A stretch of DNA of 64,000 nt, from assembly GCA_035559595.1 (NCBI GenBank), contig DATMBF010000006.1:1-64000 (forward strand). The letters are read 5' to 3'. Numbering within the stretch: position 1 is the stretch's first letter; the number at the start of each line of letters is the position of its first letter. Source of the stretch: DATMBF01 sp035559595. GTDB lineage: Bacteria > Bacteroidota > Ignavibacteria > UBA10030. Shown here piece by piece: positions 25,905-35,682 of the stretch. The notes beneath the pieces are model-generated. The model did no database searches. It was not told the DNA's origin and saw only the letters and a list, made by a program, of their open reading frames with translations. Both the position numbers and the translations under genes were made by a program.

Positions 25905-28727
25905 TCAAAACTGCGACTTCAAAACCCACTGCGTCCCACAGATGACCTGGTACGGGCAACGCGGACAGTGTTCCTTGGGATCACTTGTCGGTTTGAACGG
26001 CACATCACGGCTTGCGATTTCCTCGACGATTTGCAAAATCATCTTCTCAAGAAGCCGATAGAGGTCGGGATGCTCAAGTTTCTCGCCAAGTCCAACCTCA
26101 ATTTCCTCATCCAGGATGTTTCTTCCTAGTAAGAGGTAACGCGAAATCACCTTTGCAGGATCAACCCCGCTTGCCGATGAATAGAGAAGCACATACATGG
26201 GTAATTGAACCGACTGCACCGAATCAGTCCATGTCGAAGGATCATCCGACCGGAATTTCTTGGTTTTAATTCGATACGGCTCGTCATCATGGCGGATCTT
26301 GTAATCGAGAATGACGATTTTACCATTCCGTTGTTCGATGCGGTCGATCCTCCCGTGGAAATTCCACCCCTCCTTCACGACAGAGACCTCTTGCTCCACC
26401 CCCTCCAACACGATCTCCGATTCCATCACGCGCTTTGCTTCAAACACGTGGAAGAACTCCTTCAGCTTCTTCTTCATCTGTTCTTTAACGAGGTAGGCCG
26501 TCCCCACGTGCTCCTTGCCGAACGACTCCACGCAGACATTCTCAACAATCTTCCCCAATCGATCGTCATCAAAATCTGCCGGAATGAATTTCTTCCCCAC
26601 GAGGGGTCGATAGTATTCATTGAGAACACGATGAACCATCTGACCAATACTCTGCTGCTCGATGTCATCACTGACCTCTTCGCGTTCCCGAAGTTCGAGT
26701 CCGTATCGGTAGTAGAATTGCAGTTGACAGCGGAGATACGTGTCCAATGCCGTTGCGGTGAAGGCGAAATCCTTCAGTCGTTGGATAAGCTCATCGGATT
26801 TTGAAACCGGCTTCGGCATGGCATTGGCGAGCGTCATGGAATAGCGCACCACCTGTGGCTCCGTTCCCGCCCAGCGGGGCTCGCTTTGCTCCTCCTTCCA
26901 CTGAAGCTTCTGGAGAAAACGGCTCTTCTCTTTCTTTCCGTCTTCCGCATAGAAAAAGACAACCTCTTTCGCACCGTTAATCAGGAGATGGAAGTAATAC
27001 TCAATGAGTCTCTCCCGCTCGCGGTATGTCTCCAGTCCAAGTTTCTCCCGAACTCCCTGCGGCAGCATCATCTCCGCTCCACGTTGACCCGGAAGGACAT
27101 CATCGGTTGCATCGAGAATGAATACGCGATCAAACTGAAGATTCCTGGTCTCGAGAAGTCCCAACACCTGCAGGCCTTGCAGTGGCGTTCCCGGGAATGG
27201 AACCTCCTCTGCTCCAATGTAACTCCGCAACAGAGCGGTAAATCCCGAGGCATCATCGAACTTGTGTTCCGCAATGAACGAGTTGGCGAGAGAGCGAAAG
27301 GTTTCGATGAGACGCTCGGCATAAGGACGAAAGAGGGGATGTCTCCGCGCCGTGGTGTGATCATGGAGAAACCGAACAAGCTCGATACCGCATTGTGCGA
27401 ACTCGCGAACAGAACGGCAGCGCAGAAAAGCTCTGATCGTTCGATCATGAATGAAGCGCAGATGGTCTTTCAAGCCGATTTCGTCTGGAGGTGCGTCGAT
27501 GGCAGCAAGGCTTCGCGCTGCCCTTGCAAAGAGCGGTGATTCCCCCTCAAGTTCTTCCAGAGTGAATGAAGATTGCATTTGTCCGGTTGCCAGATACTCT
27601 TCGATCGTGTGGAACAAGACGCGCGTAACATCTGCCCGTTGACCGAACAGGATATTCTTGGTGTAGGGATGCAGCGCGAATTTCATGTAAGAACGTGCAG
27701 AGAGTCGCCCGTTCAATTGCAGCGAGAGTACTTCGAGGAGATTCTGGAAGAATGCATACAGCGGCGTGCGCGAAAGTGGATAACCGAGGGAAATGTTATA
27801 ATTCTCCTCAGGGATGAGCGGCAGAGTCTGATGCAACACCGGAAAGAGAGCTTCAGGAGCAGGCAAGACAATTGCTGTTCGTTCATCCAGAGGTGTGGAT
27901 TGATCGACAAGACCTTTGAGCTGAGCGGTGAGGGCAAGCACCTGCCCGTGTGTGTCCGATGCCTTGATGAAGCGATATGCTGTTTTTCGGGTTTGGGCAG
28001 CTGGAGGCGGTGTGATGCCAAGGAATTCCATCTGCCTTGCAAGTCCGGGGCCCTGCTGAAACAAGAACACGACAGTATCACGATGAGAAAGCGCTTTGAA
28101 GATGCGTTGATCCGCCGGCGTCAGAGCGTAGAAGCCAGCCAGAATGATCTGTTCGATTGAATCGAGTTGCAGGTGATCGATCTCGTTTGCTACAGAGAGG
28201 ATTCTGGTTGCCCTTGTCGAAAATCCTTTGGCGGCAACCTTTGCATAGAATTGTTCGAAATACAATGCAAGGGCGTTCAACCGGTTGTAGGTAATGTGGC
28301 CGACAGACTCCAGTAATTGACGTTTCGTAACCCCAGCGAGAGCGAGTTCCTCAAGTTCACTGAAGAGCTTCAAACCAAGCGGAATGAAACGTTCGAGACT
28401 CGTGAAATGCTCGCCGCCGAGCCTCTTGCGAACAGATTGATGGATATCATAGAGCAATCCGACAGCATCAATCGGCTGAAGAAGAGGGGTGCTTTTTCGA
28501 AGCATCTCTTCAACGATGAAATCGATCAGCGCTTCGTAAGAGAGAATTTTCGGCGGAATCAAGCCGGAGCGAGCTGTTTCACTCAGGGCTTTTCGAAGAA
28601 AGAACGCTGGTCTCTTGCCGGGGAAGACAACAAGAGAGCGACGGAGATCAAAAGTTCTTTTGGGGAGATGGGAAACAACTTCGTCGATAACACTCCGCCC
28701 CGGTTCGATAACGATCGTTCTACTCAT
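25905..28727 (-). CDS. addB: AddB-like helicase-nuclease subunit
   Basis: The 940-residue protein is the AddB-type partner of AddA in double-strand-break repair. An inactive helicase-like region fills most of the protein. A C-terminal RecB-type PD-(D/E)XK nuclease follows, with IVILDYKIRHDD carrying the catalytic Asp and the x-K element. Iron-sulfur ligands bracket the nuclease: one cysteine in TYLRCQLQFYYRYG and a terminal cluster CPRCPYQVIC (CxxCx5C). The N-terminal nucleotide-binding loop (VVFPGKRPAFFLR) lacks a good Walker A. Its ATG overlaps the addA stop by four bases. Confidence 0.88.
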   Translation of the reverse strand: MSRTIVIEPGRSVIDEVVSHLPKRTFDLRRSLVVFPGKRPAFFLRKALSETARSGLIPPKILSYEALIDFIVEEMLRKSTPLLQPIDAVGLLYDIHQSVRKRLGGEHFTSLERFIPLGLKLFSELEELALAGVTKRQLLESVGHITYNRLNALALYFEQFYAKVAAKGFSTRATRILSVANEIDHLQLDSIEQIILAGFYALTPADQRIFKALSHRDTVVFLFQQGPGLARQMEFLGITPPPAAQTRKTAYRFIKASDTHGQVLALTAQLKGLVDQSTPLDERTAIVLPAPEALFPVLHQTLPLIPEENYNISLGYPLSRTPLYAFFQNLLEVLSLQLNGRLSARSYMKFALHPYTKNILFGQRADVTRVLFHTIEEYLATGQMQSSFTLEELEGESPLFARAARSLAAIDAPPDEIGLKDHLRFIHDRTIRAFLRCRSVREFAQCGIELVRFLHDHTTARRHPLFRPYAERLIETFRSLANSFIAEHKFDDASGFTALLRSYIGAEEVPFPGTPLQGLQVLGLLETRNLQFDRVFILDATDDVLPGQRGAEMMLPQGVREKLGLETYRERERLIEYYFHLLINGAKEVVFFYAEDGKKEKSRFLQKLQWKEEQSEPRWAGTEPQVVRYSMTLANAMPKPVSKSDELIQRLKDFAFTATALDTYLRCQLQFYYRYGLELREREEVSDDIEQQSIGQMVHRVLNEYYRPLVGKKFIPADFDDDRLGKIVENVCVESFGKEHVGTAYLVKEQMKKKLKEFFHVFEAKRVMESEIVLEGVEQEVSVVKEGWNFHGRIDRIEQRNGKIVILDYKIRHDDEPYRIKTKKFRSDDPSTWTDSVQSVQLPMYVLLYSSASGVDPAKVISRYLLLGRNILDEEIEVGLGEKLEHPDLYRLLEKMILQIVEEIASRDVPFKPTSDPKEHCPRCPYQVICGTQWVLKSQF

Positions 28728-31700
28728 TTCACTTCCTTGAGAACCTTTCGATCGACATAGGCAAGGATTCCGTGAATTTTCCGCCCCGGATACACTTCCT
28801 GAAGAACATCCATATATTCTTTCACTTGGCTGACGTGCTCATCGTTTTCATCTCCCGTCTTATAATCGATAACGGTCACGACCTCCTTATCCACCACGAC
28901 TCGATCCATTCTCAACCATCGTCCCGACTTACTCACGAAATCCTGTTCATTGAGAAGCTGACGCTCCGTTATTTTCTTGAAGTACTCTTTTATGCCCGAT
29001 TCTTCGAAAAATGCTGTTAGTGTCTTGCTGATGCCATCTGCATCGATACCATCTCTGCTCGACTTCCTTTGGGCTTCCAAGCCATCTCGAATCGCTACGG
29101 CCGGATCTCCGTCGATGAATGCTATTCGCGATAACACCTCGTGGATGATCTCACCCCTCCGCAGTTCCTCCACAGCAAGTCGTTCTGATGTTTCCACACG
29201 GTGAATCTTGATGATCGGCGTATGGTAGATTTGCGCCTGCGGTTCTTCTTGAGGTTCTTCCCTTTTCACAAGAGGTTTCACCGAGGGCTTATACTTCTCG
29301 GCCGGCAGGAAGGATGATGGTTCAGGTTTCTTGTCGTAGGTGACACTCACAACATACATTTCCTCTTCCGCCCGGGTAAGTGCGACGTACAGTCGATTCA
29401 ACTCATCCACGGTTGAACGAAGATTTTTTTCCCGATATAGCTCGGCAAGTTCCTCGGAATCCTCGGCCAGCTTTTTGGTCACCCGAACCAGTCTCACTCC
29501 ATCCTCCATCTCTTCCATGAAATACCGGTCGTACCGACCGGGGACATCATACAGCAGCACAATCACAACGGGAAACCCGAGTCCCTTGGACTTGTGTACG
29601 GTCATCACCTTGATCGCATCCACATCTGATGGAACGACGATATTCCAATCCGCATCCTCCGATTGTTCTTCAGAGAAGAGGATGAATTCTTTGAGCGTGT
29701 TCTCTCCTCGCTCCTCAAAATTCTTTACCACTTCGAGCAGCTTCATCATCGCCGCCTCCTCGCCCGGCACGAGCTCGAAGACACGGAATTGCTTCATGAT
29801 GTCGGAAGCCAGATCATACAGAGGCACATAACCGACGACGTTGAAGAACTCGTCAAAGTATTTCCTCCAGAGCGGCTCAAACTCCGACCTCCATTGAGTG
29901 TAGAGCGGCCGGTTTCTGTTTTCCCTCGAAGAAAGAATAAAGCCGCGGAGATCGTCACGCGAAACGTTCTCACCATCAGCCCGCAACAATTTCTCAAACA
30001 GATCCCCAAGGAGGAATGTCACAAAGGATAGCGTATCCACCGGTGAGTCGAGAAATCTGAGCAGGGCAAGCAGCTCGCGGACGATTTTCCGGGTGCGGAT
30101 GTCGAGCGTGCTGTAGGGAATAAATTCGTATCCTGCTTCATTCAGCCACCCGCTGACCCGAATGACATCGTCGTTCTGCGGGGTAAGAATAGCAAGATCT
30201 CGCTTTCGATATCCTCGCGTGAGACAATCGTGCACGGCAGAGAGAATGAGAGACTTCTCTGGCCGCTCATCGGTATCCCCCTCAATCACGTTGACCTCAA
30301 CGTAACCTCTTCCCCTCTTCTCTTTGTGCGTTTCCTGCTGATAGTCAGCGAGCCCGCTGATCCGCTCGGCCCCATTCACGACCCGTTGCGGCACAATAGT
30401 GTGAAAGACTTCCTTCCCGAATTCAACAATCCTTTCGGAGCTGCGGTAATTCGTCTCGAGCCTCCGGATCAAAGGGTTCTGTACAGATGGGAACATCGGC
30501 TCCTCGAGTAGCCGCTTCATGATCCTCCAATCGGCTCCACGGAAAGTGTAGATCGATTGCTTCATGTCGCCGACCACGAAGAGACTCCCACCCATGCTCA
30601 GAGAGTTCTCAATGAGGGGCTCGAGGGTTTTCCATTGGATCGGTGCGGTGTCCTGGAATTCGTCAATGAGAAAGTGGGCAATTCGCTCGCCGAGGTTGAG
30701 GTAGATTTCGGGAACGGTTCCTTCACGAATGAAATGAGCGAGCTTCTTCGTGAGATCACCGAGATCGACTTGTCCTCGCTGTCGCTTGATTCGCTCAAGT
30801 GTTTCTTCCAGCATCCGATGAGCGTAGATGTAGGGGTGGAAGTAATTGTATGACGAGAGCAGCACGAGTCGGGAACGGTGGGCTTGAACCTCTTTCCGGA
30901 TAGACTCCGTTTGAGTCAGGAATCTCTCGTACGCACCCGGTAGGGCACCGGTTTTTTTGATTGGGGGATCGGGGACCTTGTAGTGGATCAATGTGTCGAT
31001 GCGCCGCTCATCCATTCGTTCGACAAAATCACGAAAGCGGTCTGTCGCAGGCAACCGGGCACTCGCAATGAGGTCGTTGATCTGCTTGATCTTTGTCACC
31101 ATGGCCACCCCGTGCTGCCGTATTTCGGCGCGCAGATCGTCTTCCTTCAGCGGCAGGGCGGTTCGGACAATTCTCTGATACAGCTCTTTCACGCGCCAGG
31201 CCAGATCGGCATAAGGATTCCACGGAAACTTCCCTTTGCTCTCCTTACTTTCAACCAGGATTTCAACCAATTCGGCCAGGACTTTGGCAGAGTCGGAACC
31301 CCGGGCAACGGTCCGAGCAAATGTATCGAACGCCTCATCAAGCAGCTCATCGCTTCCGAGGACTATCTCAAAATCAGGCGGGAACCCGAATTCTACCGAC
31401 GATGACTTGAAGACGCGGGTGAGAAAACTATCGATCGTTTGAACCTGGAAGTCCGAGTAATTGTCAAGGATATGCTCTACTAGTGCGGCGGCTTTCTCCC
31501 GAAGCTCGTTCTCACGTATGTTCACAAGCTTGCCAATCTCCCGGACAACCTCGCCACGACCAAGGGCGATGTTGCGAAGCAACGCAAGCACACGATGTTT
31601 CATCTCGAGAGCTGCGTTGTTCGTAAAGGTTATCGCAAGGATATTCCGAAGCTTATTGTTAGGGATGCGGGGTGAGAGGAGGAATTGCAGAAATCGGTAT

Positions 31701-31795
31701 GTTAACGCCGTGGTCTTGCCGGATCCGGCTGAGGCAATAACGATCGTCTCATCCGGAAACTGAAGTTTGGAGTCATTGGGGAGGACTGAAGCCAT
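28724..31795 (-). CDS. addA: AddA-like UvrD/Rep helicase with RecB-type nuclease
   Basis: The protein has about 1023 residues from the ATG at 31795, which precedes the Walker A segment (IASAGSGKTTALTYRFLQ) by about 20 residues. Helicase motifs include LAITFTNNAALEMK, LIDEFQDTAPIQW (Walker B), VGDMKQSIYTFRGA, and VMTVHKSKGLGFPVV. The C-terminal nuclease carries VVTVIDYKTGDEN. AddAB resects DNA ends to load RecA. The gene is read leftwards into addB with a four-base overlap, a conserved operon arrangement. Confidence 0.92.
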   Translation of the reverse strand: MASVLPNDSKLQFPDETIVIASAGSGKTTALTYRFLQFLLSPRIPNNKLRNILAITFTNNAALEMKHRVLALLRNIALGRGEVVREIGKLVNIRENELREKAAALVEHILDNYSDFQVQTIDSFLTRVFKSSSVEFGFPPDFEIVLGSDELLDEAFDTFARTVARGSDSAKVLAELVEILVESKESKGKFPWNPYADLAWRVKELYQRIVRTALPLKEDDLRAEIRQHGVAMVTKIKQINDLIASARLPATDRFRDFVERMDERRIDTLIHYKVPDPPIKKTGALPGAYERFLTQTESIRKEVQAHRSRLVLLSSYNYFHPYIYAHRMLEETLERIKRQRGQVDLGDLTKKLAHFIREGTVPEIYLNLGERIAHFLIDEFQDTAPIQWKTLEPLIENSLSMGGSLFVVGDMKQSIYTFRGADWRIMKRLLEEPMFPSVQNPLIRRLETNYRSSERIVEFGKEVFHTIVPQRVVNGAERISGLADYQQETHKEKRGRGYVEVNVIEGDTDERPEKSLILSAVHDCLTRGYRKRDLAILTPQNDDVIRVSGWLNEAGYEFIPYSTLDIRTRKIVRELLALLRFLDSPVDTLSFVTFLLGDLFEKLLRADGENVSRDDLRGFILSSRENRNRPLYTQWRSEFEPLWRKYFDEFFNVVGYVPLYDLASDIMKQFRVFELVPGEEAAMMKLLEVVKNFEERGENTLKEFILFSEEQSEDADWNIVVPSDVDAIKVMTVHKSKGLGFPVVIVLLYDVPGRYDRYFMEEMEDGVRLVRVTKKLAEDSEELAELYREKNLRSTVDELNRLYVALTRAEEEMYVVSVTYDKKPEPSSFLPAEKYKPSVKPLVKREEPQEEPQAQIYHTPIIKIHRVETSERLAVEELRRGEIIHEVLSRIAFIDGDPAVAIRDGLEAQRKSSRDGIDADGISKTLTAFFEESGIKEYFKKITERQLLNEQDFVSKSGRWLRMDRVVVDKEVVTVIDYKTGDENDEHVSQVKEYMDVLQEVYPGRKIHGILAYVDRKVLKEVK

Positions 31796-31897
31796 GAATG
31801 GTGCTGCAATGTAGAGAAAAAAAAGGAGAGAGTGAAGAACGATCAGTCTCGAACAAGAACACTGAGATGCAGAGGTCTCGAGATTGGATGAAAACAA

Positions 31898-31924
31898 GAA
31901 CTCCCGAACGATGAAGGTTCGGGA
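31898..31924 (-). terminator. Terminator of the TPR/duplicated-domain gene
   Basis: CTCCCGAAC pairs with GTTCGGGAG around a short loop. Read on the minus strand, it is followed by TTCTTGTTTT, so it fits termination of the leftward gene ending at 31966, just before addA. Confidence 0.65.
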
Positions 31925-31965
31925 GCCTTACCACGTGCGATCAGTGGATGGTTATGAGGGGCAGC

Positions 31966-32550
31966 TCATTCTCCCATCCCCCTCTCGCAGATTTCCTGAA
32001 GCAATTCAAGTTCGATCGATTCGACTTCCTCCGCCGCAATGCCGTAGCGACGTCGCAGATCGCTGAGATTGGCTTCGCTATCCGGCGTGATGACAGGAGA
32101 CGACCAAAATTGCTTGAACGCATTCAAATAGCACTCGCGCTTGACAGTTGCCTCCAGCAAGAAGTGCTGCTCCGCAGTGATTCCAAGTCCGGAGCGCAGG
32201 ACCTTCAGCATCCCCTCCTCATCGGCCGTGGCAGCTCCATCAGCCCAAATTTGTCTGAGGACATTGAGGTAGACAGATTGCGCTCGGTCGCGCGTGAGCT
32301 CGATGGGTCGTGGTTTTTGATGCTGGTTGGGACTCCTTGCCCCCGGGATTCTCTGTTCCCCTTTTTGAAGCAAAATCGTAATCCGTTCCCGATAGGCGTG
32401 GGCGTAGATGTTTCGAGGGTCGATCTCCAGAGCCCGCTCGGTTTCCTGCATCGCCAGATGGAGATCGCCCTTCTTTACCAGTTTGTCGACGCGACGAAGG
32501 ATTTCGCTTACTCGAAGTTTAATGTCGTCTTGAACGAGAACCACAGACAC
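31966..32550 (-). CDS. TPR-like protein with two tandem acidic helical repeats, function unknown
   Basis: The 194-residue soluble protein starts with a TPR-like helical hairpin (LVKKGDLHLAMQETERALEI, about residues 23-42). Two copies of one motif follow: IWADGAATADEEGMLKVLRS...LGITAEQHFLLE (about 100-132) and FWSSPVITPDSEANLSDLRR...YGIAAEEVESIE (about 147-179). The pattern of an acidic loop, then a helix and a GI(T/A)AE(Q/E) turn, recalls TerB-like or EF-hand-type helical units, but I do not recognise the family. The start is a GTG with GGAG seven bases upstream. It has its own terminator, so it is monocistronic. Confidence 0.75.
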   Translation of the reverse strand: MSVVLVQDDIKLRVSEILRRVDKLVKKGDLHLAMQETERALEIDPRNIYAHAYRERITILLQKGEQRIPGARSPNQHQKPRPIELTRDRAQSVYLNVLRQIWADGAATADEEGMLKVLRSGLGITAEQHFLLEATVKRECYLNAFKQFWSSPVITPDSEANLSDLRRRYGIAAEEVESIELELLQEICERGMGE

Positions 32551-32713
32551 TTGTCTTCTCCCGGTTTGCTTCTCTTTTCAGAGCAACCAAAATGCCACAA
32601 ACGTGTCTGTAGACTACACGGGAAGTGTACTTGGCCTGATCAGGGGTTGGAGGTAAATTGTAGAAATTGCAGAGGGTGTTCCTAACTCCCACAATCCTTC
32701 GGAAAGTCTTCGG

Positions 32714-34240
32714 CTATTGAGACCAATTCTCAACAATCCATTCTGCGCTCTTCTCCGCGATGGAGAGAATCGTAACCTGCGGATTGACGCCGAGGGATGT
32801 CGGCATGACACTCCCGTCGATGATAAAGAGTCCCTTCATGTCATGAGACTGACCATGCTCATCCACAACTGAGCGCCGAGGGTCACTCCCCATGCGGCAT
32901 GTGCCGAGTGGATGGGCGCTGAAGAGTGAAATTTCGTTTCTTCCCCACGAAGCTTTGGCGAGCCTCTTAGGAATATCGTCCACGGACTCAAATTCCGTCG
33001 GCTCGGTGTGGAGTGTCATCACTTTCTTCGCCCCCGCTGCAAAGTGAATACGCGAGGTGGTGTCGAGGCTGTGTTTGAGGTAGGCGAGATCTTTCTCACG
33101 AAGTGTGTAGGAGATGGATGGACGTCCGTGATCATTCACGGTCACCGTTCCGTTCGAATCGATTTCCTTTACGAGAATGATCGAAGCGCCGATATGCCGG
33201 TACTGCTCCATAAACGCACGGTGTGACCTTCCGAAGCCGGGAACTGCAATTCCCGCAAGCGCGGGATAAACCGGCACGGCTTCAATCCAATATCCCCCGC
33301 CGTCCCCATTCTTGTTCAGAAATTCATTGCACATCACCGATTGAGGGATTCCGCCCGCTCCGTAGATTACCCGGTCGTAAACGCCGAAGACAGCAGTGGT
33401 GACGTGGAGAGTGAGATTCCTTCCCACTTCACCACTTGAGTTGGCAAGGTTGGATTTCAGAAGAAGAACCGGCGAGTGAATTGCTCCTGCTGAAACAATC
33501 ACAACAGGTGCTTCAATGCTGAACTTCGCCTTCGGACGATTGGTCTCGCGATCAAGCACATCGCCGTGAACCCGCTTCGACCTCCCGCCGGCTTCAATCC
33601 GCTCCGCACGAAAGTTCGACAACACCGTAGCGCCCGCCTTGACAGCATCGGGAATATAGGTGCGGTCGACCGACAACTTAGCATCAAACGGACAACCGAG
33701 TCCGCACGCACCAGCGTTGATGCAATCTTTGGTGTTTCTCCCTGTAGCTATCGCCCGATAGCCGAGAGCCCGGGCGCCGTCAAGAATAATACGATTGTTC
33801 GGATTGTGATTCTCTTCTGGCTCGGGATGGATGTTGAGATACCGCTCAACACGGTCGAAGTACGGCTCCATCGCTTTCGGCGATAGCCCTGAAAGGCCAA
33901 ACGACTTCGCCCACGCGTTGAGGACAAATTCCGGTGTACGCAGCGAGGTGGTCCAGTTCACTGTACTGCTTCCGCCGACACAGCGACCTTGCAGGATGGT
34001 GACCGACAGATCATCGGTAGATTGACCACCTCGCCGACGATACAGATTCCGATATGCGTTCTCCTCCACCCCATCGAAATCCTTCGCTGTGTAATGGCCT
34101 CCTTCCTCAAGCAGGATCACACGCTTGCCGGTCTCGGCAAGGATTTTGGCTGCAGCTCCCCCACCACAACCGGAGCCGATGATACAGACATCCGCCGACT
34201 CGCGCAGATCCGAGGTGATTCCGGACGAGTCGAGAATCAT
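32714..34240 (-). CDS. GMC family FAD oxidoreductase
   Basis: The flavoprotein (about 508 residues) oxidises an alcohol or sugar. It shows the N-terminal dinucleotide loop CIIGSGCGGGAAAKIL, the GMC signature region GRCVGGSSTVNW, and the C-terminal catalytic region with SAHPLGTCRMG and FIIDGSVMPTSLGVNP. The ATG at 34240 overlaps the stop of the preceding subunit-3-like gene by four bases (ATGA). That coupling suggests a two-subunit dehydrogenase like gluconate 2-dehydrogenase, in which a Tat-exported small subunit pairs with the flavoprotein. The substrate is not determinable. Confidence 0.92.
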   Translation of the reverse strand: MILDSSGITSDLRESADVCIIGSGCGGGAAAKILAETGKRVILLEEGGHYTAKDFDGVEENAYRNLYRRRGGQSTDDLSVTILQGRCVGGSSTVNWTTSLRTPEFVLNAWAKSFGLSGLSPKAMEPYFDRVERYLNIHPEPEENHNPNNRIILDGARALGYRAIATGRNTKDCINAGACGLGCPFDAKLSVDRTYIPDAVKAGATVLSNFRAERIEAGGRSKRVHGDVLDRETNRPKAKFSIEAPVVIVSAGAIHSPVLLLKSNLANSSGEVGRNLTLHVTTAVFGVYDRVIYGAGGIPQSVMCNEFLNKNGDGGGYWIEAVPVYPALAGIAVPGFGRSHRAFMEQYRHIGASIILVKEIDSNGTVTVNDHGRPSISYTLREKDLAYLKHSLDTTSRIHFAAGAKKVMTLHTEPTEFESVDDIPKRLAKASWGRNEISLFSAHPLGTCRMGSDPRRSVVDEHGQSHDMKGLFIIDGSVMPTSLGVNPQVTILSIAEKSAEWIVENWSQ

Positions 34241-34791
34241 CGCCGATCCTCCGGAAGGAACATCCCCTCGAATCCAATTTCTCTCCAACTCTTCTCATCA
34301 GTGTAATACATGCTTATGCACAGCCGTTTGAGAGCTTGAAATCCCGTCCGCCGAAAAGCAACGTTGCTCGTCATCCAGTCCTCGAGATAGGAATCCTGGT
34401 TTTCGGGACTCATGCCGACGAAGCTCGAGAACCGAAAATCAAACAGGAAAGCAAAAAACGGGGCATTGAATACCCAGAGGAGATCGTGGATTTGCTCGCG
34501 AATCTCTTCATCCTCTTCGGCAAGAAACCGATCGGCACGCTCGACCACATTCACATCCAGCGGCGATTTGCCGATGAGGCGCTCGGCAACAGCTTGTATG
34601 ACCTGAGCTTCGTCATCCGAGAAAAACAGATACGGCGATCCGTCGGAACGCACCACTGTTCGTGAGATGGGTGCAAAACGTGAAAGGCCAAGGAACACCG
34701 CGCCAAGGAAAGTCTCCTTGAGGAATTTCCGGCGCGAGGGTACCGATTTATCCTTGACTGAAGAGATTGCCTGGTTCATCGGTACGGGCAA
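34237..34791 (-). CDS. Gluconate 2-dehydrogenase subunit 3-like protein (Tat signal)
   Basis: The 184-residue protein carries a twin-arginine signal (SRRKFLKETFLGAVFLG, about residues 18-35). The mature part includes FSDDEAQVIQAVAERLIGKS, typical of the gluconate dehydrogenase subunit 3 family (PF13618 type). A second in-frame ATG at 34779 gives a start four residues later. Such subunits escort the GMC-type flavoprotein across the membrane and link it to electron acceptors. The gene overlaps the 3' end of the DUF72 gene by 44 bases and the GMC gene by four. Confidence 0.8.
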   Translation of the reverse strand: MPVPMNQAISSVKDKSVPSRRKFLKETFLGAVFLGLSRFAPISRTVVRSDGSPYLFFSDDEAQVIQAVAERLIGKSPLDVNVVERADRFLAEEDEEIREQIHDLLWVFNAPFFAFLFDFRFSSFVGMSPENQDSYLEDWMTSNVAFRRTGFQALKRLCISMYYTDEKSWREIGFEGMFLPEDRR

Positions 34792-35668
34792 TAGTCTTAA
34801 GTTGAGGAAACGCTGATAGCAGATTCGAGGGCACTAAACGTTTCTCATCCGACTGGAGGATCGAACGAAGCTGGATTCCATTGAACAGCGAATACCCCTG
34901 CGGATCGTTATGCAGGATCGTTGCCGATTCATCCACCCTCAAGCTTGTCTCCCGAATCACCGCAGCTATTTGCTTCAATTCATCCTCACTGTAGTTATAG
35001 AGATAGCGTCCACTTTCGGAGGCGCTTACCCCTTTGCGGAATCGAGTATCCCAGCTCTTCGCGTTTCTCCCCATCAGCCGGAAGTATGCGACACCATTCT
35101 CCGCAAAGCTCGTCAGAGGCATGTGCTTTTTGATTTGCGGCAGGTCGACGTTGATAAGATTCAAACCGTTCTCTTTGAAGAAGTCCATCGCCTCGTCCGT
35201 ATTCCATGAATTATGCCGAACTTCGACAAATAGACGGAACGATTTGAACGCGCGCTCGAGCTTTTGGAGATGTGTCCGGTTTTCTTCCGTATTGGTGAAC
35301 CCGTACGGGAACTGCATCACCAACCCGAACAACTTCTCTTCTGCCGCCATTGGCTCAAGCAAACGGTAGGTGGACTTCACATCATCCTGCGTTGCATCTC
35401 CGGAATGCGTGAACCCTTTGAACAGTTTCACGGAGAAGACGAAATCTGTGTTTTCAGCAACATCCTCCAGCCACTGGAAAGCATTCTTCGGCGTAAGAGC
35501 GGTGGAGTAGAAGGTCGCGTTCACTTCGACAATGTCGAAGTATCGGCTATAGAACTGAAGCTTGCGGAATCCTTTCGGTTGCTTCGCAGGATAGAAGATG
35601 CCGTTGAACGGCTCGAGCTGCCATCCACCCATTCCCACTCGAACCGAAGGCTTTGCCCGCTCGGCCAC
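34748..35668 (-). CDS. DUF72 domain protein
   Basis: The 306-residue cytoplasmic protein matches DUF72 (YecE-like), a TIM-barrel family of unknown activity. It contains the N-terminal GMGGWQ...FYPAKQPKGFRKLQFYSRYFDIVEVNATFY (in parts), a central VEVRHNSW, and YFRLMGRNAKSW (about residues 198-209). The start is a GTG behind CGGAGA. It lies between a transglutaminase gene (14 bases upstream) and the oxidoreductase pair, all on the minus strand and probably one transcript. Confidence 0.9.
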   Translation of the reverse strand: MAERAKPSVRVGMGGWQLEPFNGIFYPAKQPKGFRKLQFYSRYFDIVEVNATFYSTALTPKNAFQWLEDVAENTDFVFSVKLFKGFTHSGDATQDDVKSTYRLLEPMAAEEKLFGLVMQFPYGFTNTEENRTHLQKLERAFKSFRLFVEVRHNSWNTDEAMDFFKENGLNLINVDLPQIKKHMPLTSFAENGVAYFRLMGRNAKSWDTRFRKGVSASESGRYLYNYSEDELKQIAAVIRETSLRVDESATILHNDPQGYSLFNGIQLRSILQSDEKRLVPSNLLSAFPQLKTIARTDEPGNLFSQG

Positions 35669-35682
35669 GTATCATTCTCCGA

